DNA from: Amycolatopsis sp. CA-230715
Lineage (GTDB): Bacteria; Actinomycetota; Actinomycetes; Mycobacteriales; Pseudonocardiaceae
Assembly (NCBI RefSeq): GCF_018736145.1
Contig: NZ_CP059997.1
Location: forward strand, 2,107,501-2,171,500
Reading direction: 5' to 3'
Length of the DNA stretch: 64,000 bases
Positions 11,501 through 26,500 of the stretch are shown here, in pieces. Every line of letters begins with the position of its first letter. Position 1 is the stretch's first letter. Position numbers and translations under genes: made by a program. The notes under the pieces are model-generated. The model worked only from the letters and a program-made list of their open reading frames with translations. It made no database searches and had not been told where the DNA came from.

Positions 11501-14500
11501 TAGCCCGAGCTGGACGCGCCCGCGAAGACGCCGGTTTGGCTGCCGCGCAACGAAAGCGGGTCGACACCCGCGCGTTCCAGTGCCTCCCACGACGCTTCCA
11601 GGAGCAGCCGCTGCTGCGGGTCCATGGCGAGGGCTTCCCGTGGTGAGATGCCGAACAGCGTCGCGTCGAAATCCGTTGCCCCTTCGACGAAACCGCCGAC
11701 CGGGACCTCGTCCGATGCCGGGTCGATCGGCCAGCCGCGGTTGCCGGGGAAGGTCGAGATGGCGTCGCGCCCTTCGACGAGCAGGTCCCAGAACTGCTCC
11801 GGCGAGGCGACCCCGCCGGGCAGGCGGCAGCTCATCCCGACGATCGCGATCGGTTCGTCCGCCGCGACGGCCACCGCGGCCGGTGCGGCCGCGCTGCTTT
11901 CGCCACCGGTGACCTCGGCCAGGATGTGTTCGGCGAGGACAGTCGCGTTGGGATAGTCGAAGACCAGGCTGCTCGGCAGTTTCAGCCCGGTCGCGGCGGC
12001 GAGCCTGGTGCGCACTTCCACGGCGGTCAGCGAGTCGAAACCGAGATCGCGGAACGCCTGGGCCGGCGAGATCTCCCGCGGCCCGGCGAACCCGAGCACC
12101 GCGGCGGCCTCGGCGCGGACCAGTTCCAGCACTGTGCTCCGGCGCTCGCCGTCGGCGAGCCCGGCGAGCCGGTTGGCGAACGCGGAACCGGTGGAAGCGA
12201 CATCCGGTTGCGCGGCCGCGATGGCGTCGCGGACTTCGGGGATCTCGTCGATGAGCGGGCGCGCCCGTTCGGCGGTGAACCCGGGCACGAACTTCGCCCA
12301 GACCACATCGGCCACCGCGACGAACGTCTCGTCGTGTTCGACCGACCGCACGAGCGCGGACACCGCCAGTTCCGGCGCCATCGGGAGGACACCGCGGCGG
12401 CGCAGGTGGTCCTCCGCGGCCTCGCCGGCCGCGAGTCCGCCTCCACCCCAAGCGCCCCAAGCGATCGAGGTCGCGGTGAGGCCGCGTGCGCGCCGCTGTT
12501 CGGCCAGCGCGTCGAGCGCGTGGTTCGCCGCGGCGTAGGCGGCTTGCGTGCCGCTGCCCCACACTCCGGCGTTGGAGGAGAACAGCACGAACGCGTCCAG
12601 CTCGGCGTCACCGAGCAGCTCGTCGAGGTTGAGCGCGCCGGTGACCTTCGCGTCGAGCACGTAACCCGCGTCGGCGAAGCCCATGTCGGTCAACGCCGTG
12701 GCCTGCCCGACGCCCGCGGCGTGGACGACCGCGGACATCGGTCCGTGCTCGTCGAGCAGCGCGCGCACCGACTCGCGGTCGGCCACGTCGCACGCGGCGA
12801 TCGTGACGCGCGCGCCGAGCGCGGTCAGCTCGGCTTCCAGCTCGGCGGCGCCCGCGGCATCGCGGCCGCGGCGTGAGGTCAGCACGAGGTGTTCGGCGCC
12901 GTGCTCGGCGGCCCACCTGGCGACGTGCCCGCCGAGCGCACCGGTGCCGCCGGTGACCAGGACCGTCCCTTGTGGACGCCACTCGCGCACCGGTGCGCGA
13001 TCGCCGAGCGGCGAACGGACCAGGCGCCTGGCGAAGACGCCGGAGTCGCGCACCGCGAGCTGGTCCTCGTCGCCGATCCCCGCGAGCACGGCGGCGAACC
13101 GCCCGCGCGCCCGCTGGTCGCCTTCGACGGGCAGGTCGACGAGTCCGCCCCAGCGGCGCGGGTGCTCCAGTCCGATCACTCTGCCGAAGCCCCAGACGCG
13201 GGCCTGCGCCGGGGTCGCCGGGGAATCGGCCTTGCCTACCGACACTCCGTCGTGGGTAACCAGCCACAGTGGACGGTCGAGCCCACTGTCCGCCATGGCC
13301 TGCACGAGCGCCAGCGTGCGGGCGAGCCCGGTGGGCAACGCCGGGTGCGCCTCGCTCGGTGTCTCGTCGGCACCGAGCAGGGACACCACGCCCGACAGCT
13401 CATCGAAGGCGGCGAGCTTGGCCGCGATCTCCTCGCGATCGGCGTCGGCGAGTTCGAGCAGCTCCACCTCGGCGCCCGCCGCACTGATCGCGTCGGCCAC
13501 CCACGAGGGTGCTTCGTCCGGACCGGTCACCACGAGCCAGGTCCCGGACAACGCCGCCGACCCGGTGGTGAGCGGCTTCCACGTGATCGCGTACCGCCAG
13601 TCGTCCATTGTGGACCGGCTGATCCGCTGTTTCCGCCACGACGACAGCACGGGGAGCACGTCGCCGAGCGCGGAGCGGTCGCCGTCGACTTCGAGCGTTC
13701 CCGCGAGCGCCTCCAGGTCCTCGCGCTCAACGGCGTCCCAGAACCGGGCGTCCACCGCGTCGGCGGTACCGGCGGCCCGGAACGACTCGGCGGTGGGCAG
13801 GTCGAGCCAGTACCGCTGCCGCTGGAAGGCGTAGGTCGGCAGGTCGACCACCCGTCCCGGGAGCGGCCAGCCGATCGGGACACCGGCGACGTGCAGACCG
13901 GCCAGCGCGGTGATCAGGGTCTGCGGCTCGTCGCGGTCGCGGCGCAGTGCCGTCACCAGCGTGGCGGATTCGACGCTTTCGCGCGCCATTCCGGTCAGGA
14001 CACCGTCGGGGCCCAGCTCCAGGAACGCTGTCACACCCTCGTCTTCCAGGTAGCGCACGCCGTCGGCGAACCGAACCGCCTCGCGCACGTGCCGAACCCA
14101 GTACTCGGGATCGGTCACCTTCGCCAGCGCACCGGTCACATTGGACACCACCGGCAGCTTCGGCTCCTGGAACGACAGACCGCGCGCGATCTCGCGGAAC
14201 TCCGCCAGCATCGGCTCTATCCGCGGCGAATGGAACGCGTGGCTCACCGCGAGGCGCTTCGTCTTCCACTCCCAGGACGCCTCGAACCCGGCGATGACTT
14301 CTTCGTCACCGGCGATCACGACCGACCTCGGCCCGTTGATCGCCGCGATCGAAACTCGCTCTTCGAGTCCTTCGAGGAGCGGTGTGATTTCGGCTTCGGT
14401 GGCCTGTACCGAAAGCATCGCCCCACCGCTGGGCAAGGCCTGCATCAATCGGCCCCGTGCCGCCACCAACGCGGCAGCGTCCTCAAGCGACAACGCCCCG

Positions 14501-17500
14501 GCCACATGCGCCGCGGTCAGCTCACCAATCGAATGCCCGGTGACGAAGTCGGGCCGCACGCCCCAAGACTCGACCAAGCGGTAGAGCGCGACTTCCAGTG
14601 CGAACAACGAAGCCTGCGTGTATTGCGTCTGGTCGAGTAGCTCACCATCGTCGGCGAACATCAACTCCTTCACCGGACGATCCAGGGACTTGTCCAGTTC
14701 CGCGCAAACGGCATCGAGCGCGTCCGCGAAAACGGGGAACTCCCCATATAGCTCGCGACCCATCCCCGCACGCTGCGAACCCTGACCCGAGAAAAGCACC
14801 GCGGACTTCGCCCGTCCCGCCGCGTTCCCGGTCACGACGTTCGCCGACGGGGTCCCGTCCGCGAGCGCGGCCAGGCCGGACAGCAGTGCCTCGCGATCGG
14901 CCCCGACGACGACCGCGCGGTGGTCGAACCGGGTGCGCGCGGTGGCCAGGGTGTGCGCGACGTCGGCGGCCGAGTGGTCGACGCGGTCCAGGTGCGCACG
15001 CAGCGCGGCGGCCTGCGCGGCCAGCGCCTCGGGGTTCTTGGCGGACAACAGCCACGGCACGGCCGCGGTGGGTTCGGCAGGCTCCGGGACTTCCGCTTCC
15101 GGTGCCTGTTCGAGGATGGTGTGCGCGTTCGTGCCGCTGACCCCGAACGACGACACCCCCGCGCGGCGGGGCGCACCGGTCCGCGGCCACGCGGTGGCCT
15201 CGGTCAGCAGGGAAACCGCGCCCGCGGACCAGTCGACGTGACTCGACGGTTCGTCGACGTGCAGCGTCGGTGGCAATACGCCGTGGCGCAACGCCATCAC
15301 CATCTTGATGATCCCGGCGACCCCGGCGGCCGCCTGGGTGTGCCCGATGTTCGACTTGACCGAGCCCAGCCACAGCGGCTTTTCCCGGTCCTGCCCGTAG
15401 GTCGCCAGCAGTGCCTGCGCCTCGATCGGGTCACCGAGCTTGGTTCCCGTGCCGTGCGCCTCGACAGCGTCCACTTCGGACGGTTCGAGCCGCGCGCTGG
15501 CCAGCGCCTGCCGGATCACCCGCTGCTGCGCGGGGCCGTTGGGCGCGGTGAGGCCGTTCGACGCGCCGTCCTGGTTCACCGCGCTGCCGCGCACCACGGC
15601 GAGGATCCGCCGTCCGTTGCGGCGGGCGTCGGAAAGCCGTTCCACGAGCAGTAGTCCGGCGCCCTCGCCCCAGCCGGTGCCGTCCGCCGCCTCGGCGAAC
15701 GCCTTGCACCGGCCGTCGGTGGCCAGGCCGCGCTGGCGGGAGAACTCGGTGAAGGTGCCGGGGGTCGCCATGACCGTGGCCCCGCCAGCGAGCGCGAGAT
15801 CGCATTCGCCGGAACGCAGCGCCTGCGCGGCGAGGTGCAGCGCGACGAGCGAAGCCGAACACGCGGTGTCCACGGTGAGCGACGGTCCTTCGAGACCGAA
15901 CACATAGGACACTCGGCCGGACACGACGCTCGCCGCGTTCCCGGTGCCCTGGTGGCCTTCGAGGTTCTCCTCGCTCAGCGCGACGTTGGTCGAATAGTCC
16001 TGCCCGTTGGTGCCCGCGAAGACACCGGTCGCGCTACCGCGGACGGTGGCGGGATCGATCCCGGCGCGCTCGAAGGCCTCCCACGCGGTTTCCAGCAGCA
16101 ACCGCTGCTGCGGGTCCATGGCAAGGGCTTCCCGGGGCGAGATCCCGAAGAACACCGGGTCGAAACCCGAAGCCCCGTGCAGGAAACCGCCCTCGCGCAC
16201 GTAAGAAGTGCCCGCGCGGTCCGGGTCGGGGTCGTAGAGGCTCGCGAGGTCCCAGCCGCGGTCCGACGGGAACTCCGAGAGCGCGTCGGTACCGGAGAGG
16301 ACCAGGTCCCAGAACTGCTCCGGAGTGGACACTCCGCCGGGGAACCGGCAAGCCATCCCGACGATCGCGATCGGCTCGTCCGGTGCCACCGCGCTCACCA
16401 CCGCCGACGGCGTGGCACCGGCACCCGCGAGCTCATCGACCAGGTGGTCGGCGAGCACGAGCGGGGTCGGGTAGTCGAACACCAGCGTGGCGGGTAGCGA
16501 GCGCTCCACCGCGGCGCCGAGCTGGTTGCGGAGCTCCAGCGCGGTCAGCGAATCGAAGCCGAGATCGCGGAACGCGCGGTCCGCGTCGACCTCGTCGGCG
16601 CTGCCGTACCCGAGCACGGCGGCCACCAGCGACCGCACCACGCCGAGCACCTCGTCGGCGGCCTCCGCACGGGGCAACCCCGCCACGCGCGAGGCGAACC
16701 CGGTGACCTCGGCGAGCTCGATCGACCGCGCCTCGACCAGATCCGCCAGCAGACCGGCGGTGCGGCCGGCGCCGAAGACGGACCAGTCGACATCGGCCAC
16801 GGTCACCGAACCGTCGTCCGCGGCGAGCGCGCCTTCGAGCGCCTTCACCGCGAGTTCGGGGCGGAGCGGGGTCAGGCCGCCGCGGAGCGCGCGGTCCTCG
16901 ATCCCGCCCGCCGCGGCCATCCCGCCACCGGCCCACGGGCCCCACGCGATCGCGGTCCCGGCGAGGCCGTCGGCGCGCCGCTGCGCGACCAGTGCGTCGA
17001 GGTAGGCGTTCGCGGCCGCGTAGCTCGCCTGTCCCGCACCGCCCCACACCCCGGCGACGGACGAGAACACCACGAAGAAGTCGAGATCGGTGGTCAGCTC
17101 GTGCAGGACGCGGGCCGCGTCGGCCTTCGGCCGCAGCACGGCGGCGATCCGGTCCGCGGTCAGCGAACCCACCACGCCGTCGTCCACCACGCCCGCCGCG
17201 TGCACCACGCCGCGCACCTCGTGTTCGGCGAGCACCGCGGCCACCGCGTCGCGGTCCGCCGCGTCGGCCGCGGCGAACGACACCGCGACACCGGCCGCAG
17301 TCAGCTCCTCGGCCAGCTCGGCCGCGCCGTCCGCGTCGCGCCCGCGCCGCGACATCAGCACGATGCCGGGCACGCCGCGGCCCGCGAGCCACCGCGCCAC
17401 GTGCGCACCGAGCGCGCCGGTGGCGCCGGTGACCAGCACCGTGCCGTCCGGCGTCCACTCCGGAACGTCCACAGGGGACGGTGCGGGCGCCAGCCGCCGC

Positions 17501-20500
17501 GCGAACAGCCCGCCACCGCGGACCGCTACCTCGGGCTCACCCGAACCCACCGCGCTCGCGAACCGGCCCGCGGTCCGCTCGTCCGGCGCCGGGGGAAGAT
17601 CGACCATGCCGCCCCACCGCAGCGGGTACTCCAGTGCGACGGAGCGCGCGGCACCCCACACCAGTGCGGCATCGGGATCGGCGCCTTCGGTGCCGACGGC
17701 GACCGCGCCCCGCGTCACGCCCCAGATCCTGGCGTCCACGTCGGCGTCCTGCAGCGCCTGCACCGCGGCGACGAACCCGTAGAGGTCCGCGGCCACCAGC
17801 ACCCCGGCGAAACCGGGCTCCAGATCGCCGAGCGTGGCCGCCAGGTCCGCGCGCTCGCCGAGGTCGACCCGGACCAGGTCGGCGCCCGGCAAAGCGGGGA
17901 CCTCCCCGATTGCCAGCCATCGGCCGGACACCTGCCCCGAAACGCTGAGAGGCTTCCACACCACCGCGTACCGCAGACCATCCACAACGGACTGTTCGCG
18001 GAGCTGGTTCCGCCACGACGACAGCGCGGGCAGCGCCTCGCGGAGCGGCTGGTCCCCGTCGAGGTTCATGGATCCGAAGTCTTCGCGTTCGATCGCGTCC
18101 CAGAACCGGGCGTCGACGGCGTCTCCGACCCCGCCTTCCTCGGCGGCGTCGAGCCAGTACCGCTGCCGCTGGAAGGCGTAAGTGGGGAGGTCCACGGTTC
18201 GGGCACCGGTACCCGCGTAGAAGGCTCGCCAGTCCACCGGCACCCCGGCGGCGTGCAGCCCGGCGACGGCCGCGGTCAGCGTGTCGGCCCCATCGCGGTC
18301 GCGGCGCAGCGCGGTGCTCAGCGTCGCGGATTCGATGCTGTCCCCGGCCATCCCGGTCAGCACGCCGTCCGGCCCCAGTTCCAGGAACGCCGAAACCCCT
18401 TGGCCTTCCAGGTACCGCACACCGTCGGCGAAGCGGACCGCCTCGCGGACGTGGCGCACCCAGTACCCGGGGTCGGTCACGTCGGCGACCGCACCGGTCA
18501 CGTTGGACACCACCGGAATCCCCGGCGCTTCGAACCTCAGGCTCTCGGCGACCTTGCGGAACTCCGCCAGCATCGGCTCCATCCGCGGCGAATGGAACGC
18601 GTGGCTCACCGCGAGCCGCTTGGTCTTCCATTCCCACGAAGACGCGAACCCGGCAATGATGTCCTCATCGCCCGCGACCACGATCGACCTCGGCCCGTTG
18701 ATCGCCGCGATCGAAACCCGCTCTTCGAGCCCCTCCAGAAGCGGCGTGATCTCATCCTCGGTGGCCTGCACCGAAAGCATCGCCCCACCCGTGGGCAGCG
18801 CCTGCATCAACCGGCCCCGCGCGGCCACCAAAGCCGCCGCGTCTTCGAGACTGAGGACCCCGGCCACATGCGCCGCCGTCAGTTCACCGATCGAATGCCC
18901 GGTCACGAAGTTCGGACGGATCCCCCACGACTCGACCAAGCGGTACAACGCCACTTCGAGCGCGAAGAGGGAAGCCTGCGTGTACTGGGTCTGGTCGAGC
19001 AATTCGCCGTCCTCGGCGAACATCAGCTCCTTGATGGGGCGGTCCAGGTGCGTGTCCAAATGCGCGCAGACCGCGTCGAGCGCATCGGCGAAAACGGGGA
19101 ACTCCCCATATAGCTCGCGACCCATGCCCGCGCGCTGCGAACCCTGACCCGAGAACAACACCGCCGAAGCGGTCTCTCCCCTGGCGACACCGGAGACGAC
19201 CGACGCCGCGATCTCGCCGTCGGCGATCGCGCGCAACCCGCCGAGGAGCGTTTCGCGGTCACGGCCCAGCACGACCGCCCGATGTTCGAGCGCCGCGCGC
19301 GTAGTGGCCAGCGAAAGCGCCACGTCGAAGTCGGCGAATTCGTCCACACGCGACAGAAGCCGGACGGCCTGCGCGCGCACCGCGTCCGCGGACTTGCCCG
19401 ACAGCGGCCACGCCACCGGACGGTCCACCACGGGACGGTCCACCACGACGGCGTCGATCGCGGGCGCCTGTTCGAGAATGGTGTGCGCGTTGGTACCGCT
19501 CACGCCGAACGCGGAAACCGCGGCACGGCGCGGCGCCCCGGTTTCCGGCCAGGCCACGGCATCGGCCAGCAACGACACCGCGCCCGCCGACCAGTCCACA
19601 TGCGACGAAGGCGTGCCGAGGTGCAAGGTCTTCGGGAGCGTTCCGTGCCGCATCGCCATGACCATCTTGATGATCCCGGCGACACCGGCAGCGGCCTGCG
19701 TGTGCCCGAGGTTCGACTTGACCGAACCGAGCAGGAGCGGCTCCTCGCGGTCCTGGCCGTAGGTCGCGAGCACCGCCTGCGCCTCGATCGGGTCGCCGAG
19801 CACGGTGCCCGTGCCGTGCGCTTCGACCGCGTCCACATCGGACGCGGACAGCCGCGCGTTCGCCAGCGCGTCGCGGATCACGCGCTGCTGTGCCGGGCCG
19901 TTCGGCGCGGTGAGCCCGTTGGACGCGCCGTCGGAGTTGACCGCCGAACCGCGGACCACCGCGAGCACGGTGTGCCCGTTGCGCCGCGCGTCGGAGAGGC
20001 GCTCCACCAGCAGCATGCCGACGCCTTCGCCCCAGCCGGTGCCGTCCGCGTCGTCCGAAAAGGACTTGCACCGACCGTCACCGGCGAGCCCGCCCTGGCG
20101 TTCGAACTCGGCGAACGCGCCCGCGGTCGCCATCACCGCGACACCACCGGCCAGCGCCATCGAGCACTCGCCCGAGCGCAGTGCCTGGCACGCCAGGTGC
20201 AACGCGACCAGCGACGACGAGCACGCGGTGTCCACGGTCAGCGACGGGCCCTCCAGCCCGAGCGCGTAGGACACCCGGCCCGAAACCACGCTGCCCGCGC
20301 TCCCGGTGAGCGAAAACCCTTCCGCCCCTTCGGGAAGTTTGACCCCGATGCCGTAACCGGAGGCCGAAGCACCGGCGAACACCCCGGTTCGCGTGCCCCG
20401 GACGGAGTGCGGGTCGACACCGGCGCGTTCCAGCGCCTCCCAAGCCGACTCCAGCAGGAGGCGCTGCTGCGGGTCCATGACCACCGCTTCGCGCGGGGAG

Positions 20501-23500
20501 ATCCCGAACAGCGACGGATCGAACTCGGTGGCGTCGTAGACGAAACCGCCTTCGGGGGCGTCTTCGGGATTGAGCCGCCAGCCTCGGTCGGCCGGGCTCA
20601 CCGAGATCCCGTCGCCGCCCGCGAGCACGAGTTGCCACAGGTCCTCCGGTGACGAGATCCCGCCGGGGAAGCGGCAGCTCATCCCGACGATCGCGATCGG
20701 CTCGTCGGCTCCGGCGGCACCCGGCGCGGTGACCGGTACGGCGTCGGCGCCGACGACCTGCGCCAGCAGGAAATCCGCCAGCGCGACCGGGGTCGGGTGG
20801 TCGAAGACCGCGGTCGACGGCAGGCGCAGCCCGGTGGCCGCGGTCAGCCGGTTGCGCATCTCCACCGAGGTCAGCGAATCGAAGCCGAGTTCGCGGAACG
20901 CGCGGCCGGGCTCGACCTGCTGGGCGCCCGCGTAGCCGAGCACCGCGGCGGCCTCGGCGCGGACCAGCTCCAGCACGGTGCGCCGCCGCTCGGCCTCGGG
21001 CAGCCCGGAAATCCGGTGCGCCAGCACCGATCCCGGGTCACCGTCCGGTTCGGACTCCGCCAGCGCGCGCTTCACCGCGGGCAGGTCGCCGATCAGCGGG
21101 CGCGGGCGCGCCGCGGTGAACGTCGGCGCGAACAGCTCCCAGTCCACATCGGCCACCACGACGCACGTGTCGTCGTGCTCGACCGCGGCCGCCAGCCCGG
21201 ACAGCGCCAGTTCCGGTGCCATCACGGCGATCCCGCGGCGACGCAGGTGCGCCTCGGCCAGTTCGCCACTGGCGAGGCCGCCGCCTGCCCAGGCGCCCCA
21301 CGCGACCGAGGTCGCGGTGAGCCCGCGGGCGCGGCGCTGTTCTGCCAGCGCGTCGAGGAAGGCGTTGCCTGCCGAGTACGCGCCCTGGTCGCCGCTGCCC
21401 CACACCCCCGAGTTGGAGGAGAACAGCACGAAGGCGTCCAGCTCGGTGTCACCGAGCAGCTCGTCGAGGTGCGCCGCACCGGCCACCTTCGCCGAAACGA
21501 CGTCGGCGAACTCGCCGACCCCGGTGTCGGTCACAGCGGCGGACTGGCCGACCCCGGCGGCGTGCACGACGGCGGTCAGCGGGTACTCCGCCGGGATGGA
21601 GGCCAGCACGTCGGCCAGTGCGTCGCGGTCGGCGGTGTCGCACGCTTCGACCGTCACGGCTGATCCGAGTTCGGTCAGCTCGGCGGCGAGCGCGTCGACG
21701 CCGTCGGCTTCCCAGCCGCGGCGCGAAGTCAGCACCAGGTGCTGGGCACCGCGCCGGGCGAGCCAGCGCGCGACCTGCGCACCGAGCGCACCGGTGCCGC
21801 CGGTGACCAGCACTGTCCCTTGTGGACGCCATTCGCGTACCGGTGGCGCGTCCCCGGTCGCGGCGGTGACCAGCCTGCGCCCGAAGGCCCCGGAGGACCG
21901 CACCGCGACCTGGTCCTCGTCCGCGATCCCGGCCAGCGCCGAAACGAACCGCGCGCGTGCGCGCTCGTCGACGGTCTCGGGTACGTCGATCAGGCCGCCC
22001 CAGCGACGCGGCTGTTCGAGGCCGATGACCCGGCCGAGGCCCCACACCAGCGCCTGCGCCGGGCTGCCGAGCCGGTCGGATCCGCCGATCGACACGGCGC
22101 CACTGGTCACCGACCACAGCGGCGATTCCAGCCCGGCGTCGGCCATCGCCTGGGCGAGCACCAGCGTTCCGGCGACGCCGGCCGGCACCACCGGGAACTC
22201 CGCCGACGCCCGTTCGTCCGTCCCGAGCAGCGACACCACACCGCTGAGCGGCGCTTCGTCTCGAAGCCTTCCAGCCAGCGCTTCGCGATCGAGATCGTCT
22301 TCGTCGAGGTGGAGAACGCTCACCTGCGCGCCCGCGGCCGTGAGCGCTTCATCCGCCCAGTCGCCATCGTGGCCCGCCGGGACCACCAGTAGCCACCGGC
22401 CGGTCAAGATGCCTTCGCCGGTGGTGTCGAGCGGTTTCCAGGTGACCCGGTACCGCCAGTCGTCCACGGTGGACTGGTCCCGCCGCTGCCGCCGCCACGA
22501 CGACAACGCGGGCAGCACCGCGCTGAAGGGCTGGTCACCGTCGATCCGAAGCGTCTCGGCGAGCGATTCGAGGTCCTCGCGCTCGACCGCGTCCCAGAAC
22601 CCGGCGTCGGGCGCGTCAGACGCGACGGGCAGGAGACCCGCCTCGGGCCAGTACCGCTGCCGCTGGAACGCGTAGGTCGGCAGGTCCACCGCGACGGCGC
22701 CGGTCGGGGCGAAGAACGCGGCCCAGTCGACGGCCACACCGGCGACGTGCAGTCCGGCCACCGCGGTGACCAGTGCCCGCGGCTCGTCGCGGTCGCGGCG
22801 CAGGGCCGGTACCAGTGCGGCGTCCGAAAGGGACTCCGACGCCATTCCGGTGAGGACACCGTCGGGGCCCAGTTCCAGGAATGCCGACACGCCCTGGTCT
22901 GCCAGGTACCGGACGCCGTCGGCGAACCGCACGGTCTCGCGCACGTGCCGGACCCAGTACTCGGGGTCGGTCACGTCCGCGGTCGCACCGGTCACATTGG
23001 ACACCACGGGGATCTGGGGTTCCTGGAACGACAGCCCTTCGGCGATCCGGCGGAACTCCGCCAGCATCGGTTCCATCCGCGGCGAATGGAACGCGTGCGA
23101 CACCGTGAGGCGCTTGGTCTTCCAGGTCCACGCCGACTCGAACCCGGCGATCACATCCTCATCACCGGCGACCACGACCGACCTCGGCCCATTGACCGCC
23201 GCGATCGAAACCTTGTCCTCAAGCCCTTCCAGCAGAGGTGCGATGTCAGCTTCGGTCGCCTGCACCGAAAGCATCGCGCCACCCGTAGGCAGCGCCTGCA
23301 TCAACCGGCCCCGCGCCGCCACCAACGCCGCAGCGTCCTCAAGGGACAACACACCCGCGACATGCGCCGCAGTCAGTTCACCGATGGAATGCCCCGTCAC
23401 GAAATCGGGTCGGATGCCCCACGACTCGACAAGCCGGTAGAGCGCCACTTCGAGCGCGAACAACGAAGCCTGCGTGTACTGCGTCTGGTCGAGCAGCTCA

Positions 23501-26500
23501 CCGTCCCCGGCGAACATCAACTCCTTCACCGGACGATCCAGGGACCTGTCCAGTTCCACACACACCGCATCCAACGCGGAAGCAAAAACGGGGAACTCCC
23601 CATATAGCTCCCGGCCCATCCCCGCACGCTGCGAACCCTGACCAGAGAACAGGATCGCGGATTTCGCGCGCGCCGTGGCGACGCCGTCGAGCACGGCGGC
23701 CGAAGATCCCTGCGTCACCACGGTTTCGAGGCCGCGGCGCAGCTCGTCGCGGTCCGATCCCAGCACCACCGCGCGGTGGTCGAACCGGGCGCGGGTGGTG
23801 GCGAGCGAGAAGCCGAGGTCCGCGATGGACAGCTCGGGATTTCCGTCCACATGCGACAGCAGGCGGGTGGCCTGGTCGCGGACCGTCTCCGCGCCCTTGC
23901 CCGAGAGCACGAACGGCAGCACTCCGGTCTCCTGGGAGACCGGTACGACGGCTTCAGCGGCCGGTGCCTGCTCGATGATGGTGTGCGCGTTGGTGCCGCT
24001 GACGCCGAACGCGGAGATCGCGGCACGCCTCGGCGCGCCGGTTTCCGGCCACGGCATGGTCTCGGTGACGAGCGAGACGGCACCGGCGGACCAGTCGACG
24101 TGCGGGGTCGGCTCGTCCACGTGCAGCGTCGCGGGCAGCACGCCGTGCCGCATCGCCATGACCATCTTGATCACGCCGGCGACTCCGGCCGCCGCCTGGG
24201 TGTGGCCGAAGTTCGACTTCACCGAACCGAGCCAGAGCGGTTCGCCTCGGTCCTTGCCGTAGGTCGCGAGCAGTGCCTGCGCCTCGATCGGGTCACCCAA
24301 GGTCGTGCCGGTGCCGTGCGCTTCCACCGCGTCCACATCGGACGCGTCGAGCCGCGCGTTGGCAAGGGCCCGCCGGATCACCCGCTGCTGCGAAGGACCG
24401 TTCGGCGCCGTCAACCCGTTCGAAGCGCCGTCCTGGTTGATCGCGGAACCCCGCACCACGGCCAGGATCCGGTGGCCGTTGCGCTGGGCGTCCGAAAGCC
24501 GCTCGACGAGCAGCATCCCGACGCCCTCGCCCCAGCCGGTGCCGTCGGCCGCCGCCGCGAACGCCTTGCACCGGCCGTTCGACGCGAGCCCCCGCTGACG
24601 CGAGAATTCGACGAACGTGCTCGGCGTCGACATGACCGTGACACCACCGGCCAGCGCCATCGTGCACTCGCCGGAGCGCAGCGCCTGCGCGGCGAGGTGG
24701 AGCGCGACCAAAGATGACGAACAGGCGGTGTCCACGGTGACCGCCGGGCCCTCCAGGCCGAACACGTACGAGACCCGGCCGGACACCACGGCGGCCGCGT
24801 TGCCCATGCCGAGGAAGCCTTCGACGCCGTCGGACGCGCCGGGGGACATCGCGAACCCGGCGGCGTAGTCCTGGCCGTTGGTCCCGGCGAAGACACCGGT
24901 GCTGGTGCCCCGCACGGCGGCGGGGTCGATCCCGGCGCGCTCGAACGCCTCCCACGACGCTTCGAGCAGGAGCCGCTGCTGCGGGTCCATCGCCAGCGCT
25001 TCGCGGGGTGAAATGCCGAAGAACGCGGGGTCGAACTCGCCCGCGTCCCGGAGGAAACCGCCCTCGTCGGGGCTGCCGTTGCCGGGATCCGGCCGGTACA
25101 GACCACCCGCGTCCCAGCCGCGGTCGGCGGGGAACGGGCCCATCGCGTCGGTACCGGAAACCACGAGCTGCCACAGCTCTTCCGGCGACGAGACACCGCC
25201 GGGGAAGCGGCAGCTCATCCCGATGATCGCGATCGGCTCGTCCGCGGGAACCGACGACACCGTCCGCGCGGTGACCGCCTCGGCGCCGCCCAGCTCGTCC
25301 GCGAGATGTACGGCCAGCACGTCCGGCGTCGGGTAGTCGAAGACGATCGTGGCGGGCAGCGCCAGCCCGGTCGCCGCGCCGAGCTGGTTGCGGAACTCCA
25401 GCGCGGTCAGCGAATCGAAGCCGAGGTCGCGGAAGGCCCGTTCCGGGTCGACCGACTCCGGTCCCGGGTAGGCGAGCACAGCGGCGGCGTACGCGCGAAC
25501 GAGGTCGAGCAGCGCTTCGTGCCGCTCCCCCGCCGACAAGCCCGCCAGCTGACCGAGGAACTCGGAACCGCCCACCTCGGCCGGTGCTTCGGCCGCCAGC
25601 AGTGCCCGCATCTCGGGCAGGTCGCCGAGCAGGGCGCTCGGCCGCGCCGAAAGCACCCCGGCGCCGAACCGGTCCCACACGACATCCGCGACGGCGACGA
25701 ACGGGTCACCCGACGCGACGGCTTGCCCCAGTGCGAGCAGCGCCTGGTCCGGCGACAACGGCGGGACGCCACCTCGCCGCGCGCGCTGGTCGACGACCTC
25801 GGCGTCGGCCATTCCGCCACCGGCCCACGGCCCCCAGGCGATCGAAGTCGCGGGGAGTCCTTCGGCGTGGCGTTGTTCGGCGAGTGCGTCCAGGAAAGCG
25901 TTTGCGGCGGCGTATCCGGCCTGTCCGGGACTGCCCACGGTGCCGGAGAAAGAAGAGAAGAGCACGAACGCGGACAGGTCCATGCCCGCGGTCAGCTCGT
26001 GCAGGTTCACCGCACCCGCGACCTTCGGCTGAAGAACTCGCGCCACCCGCTCCGGCGTCAGCGAATCCAGCACCCCGTCATCGACGATCCCCGCGGTGTG
26101 CACCACCGCGTCCACCGGAACCTGCTCCAGCAACGCCGCCACCGCGTCCCGATCCGCCACATCGCACGCCACGATCGTCACCCGCGCACCCGCCGCGACA
26201 AGGTCCGCCTCCAACTCGACGGCACCCACGGCATCCCGGCCCCGACGCGACGTCAACACCACATGCTCAGCACCGCTGGCCACCAACCACCGAGCCACCC
26301 GCGCACCCAACGCACCCGTACCACCGGTCACCAGAACCGTGCCTCGCGGCGTCCATTCGGCTCCCGCTCCGGGGGCCCGCACCAGGCGACGACCGAACAC
26401 CCCGGACGGCCGCACCGCGACCTGGTCCTCACCACCACCGGCGAGGACCGACACCAGGCGCGACCACGCCCGCTCGTCCGGATCCGCCGGGAGGTCGACC

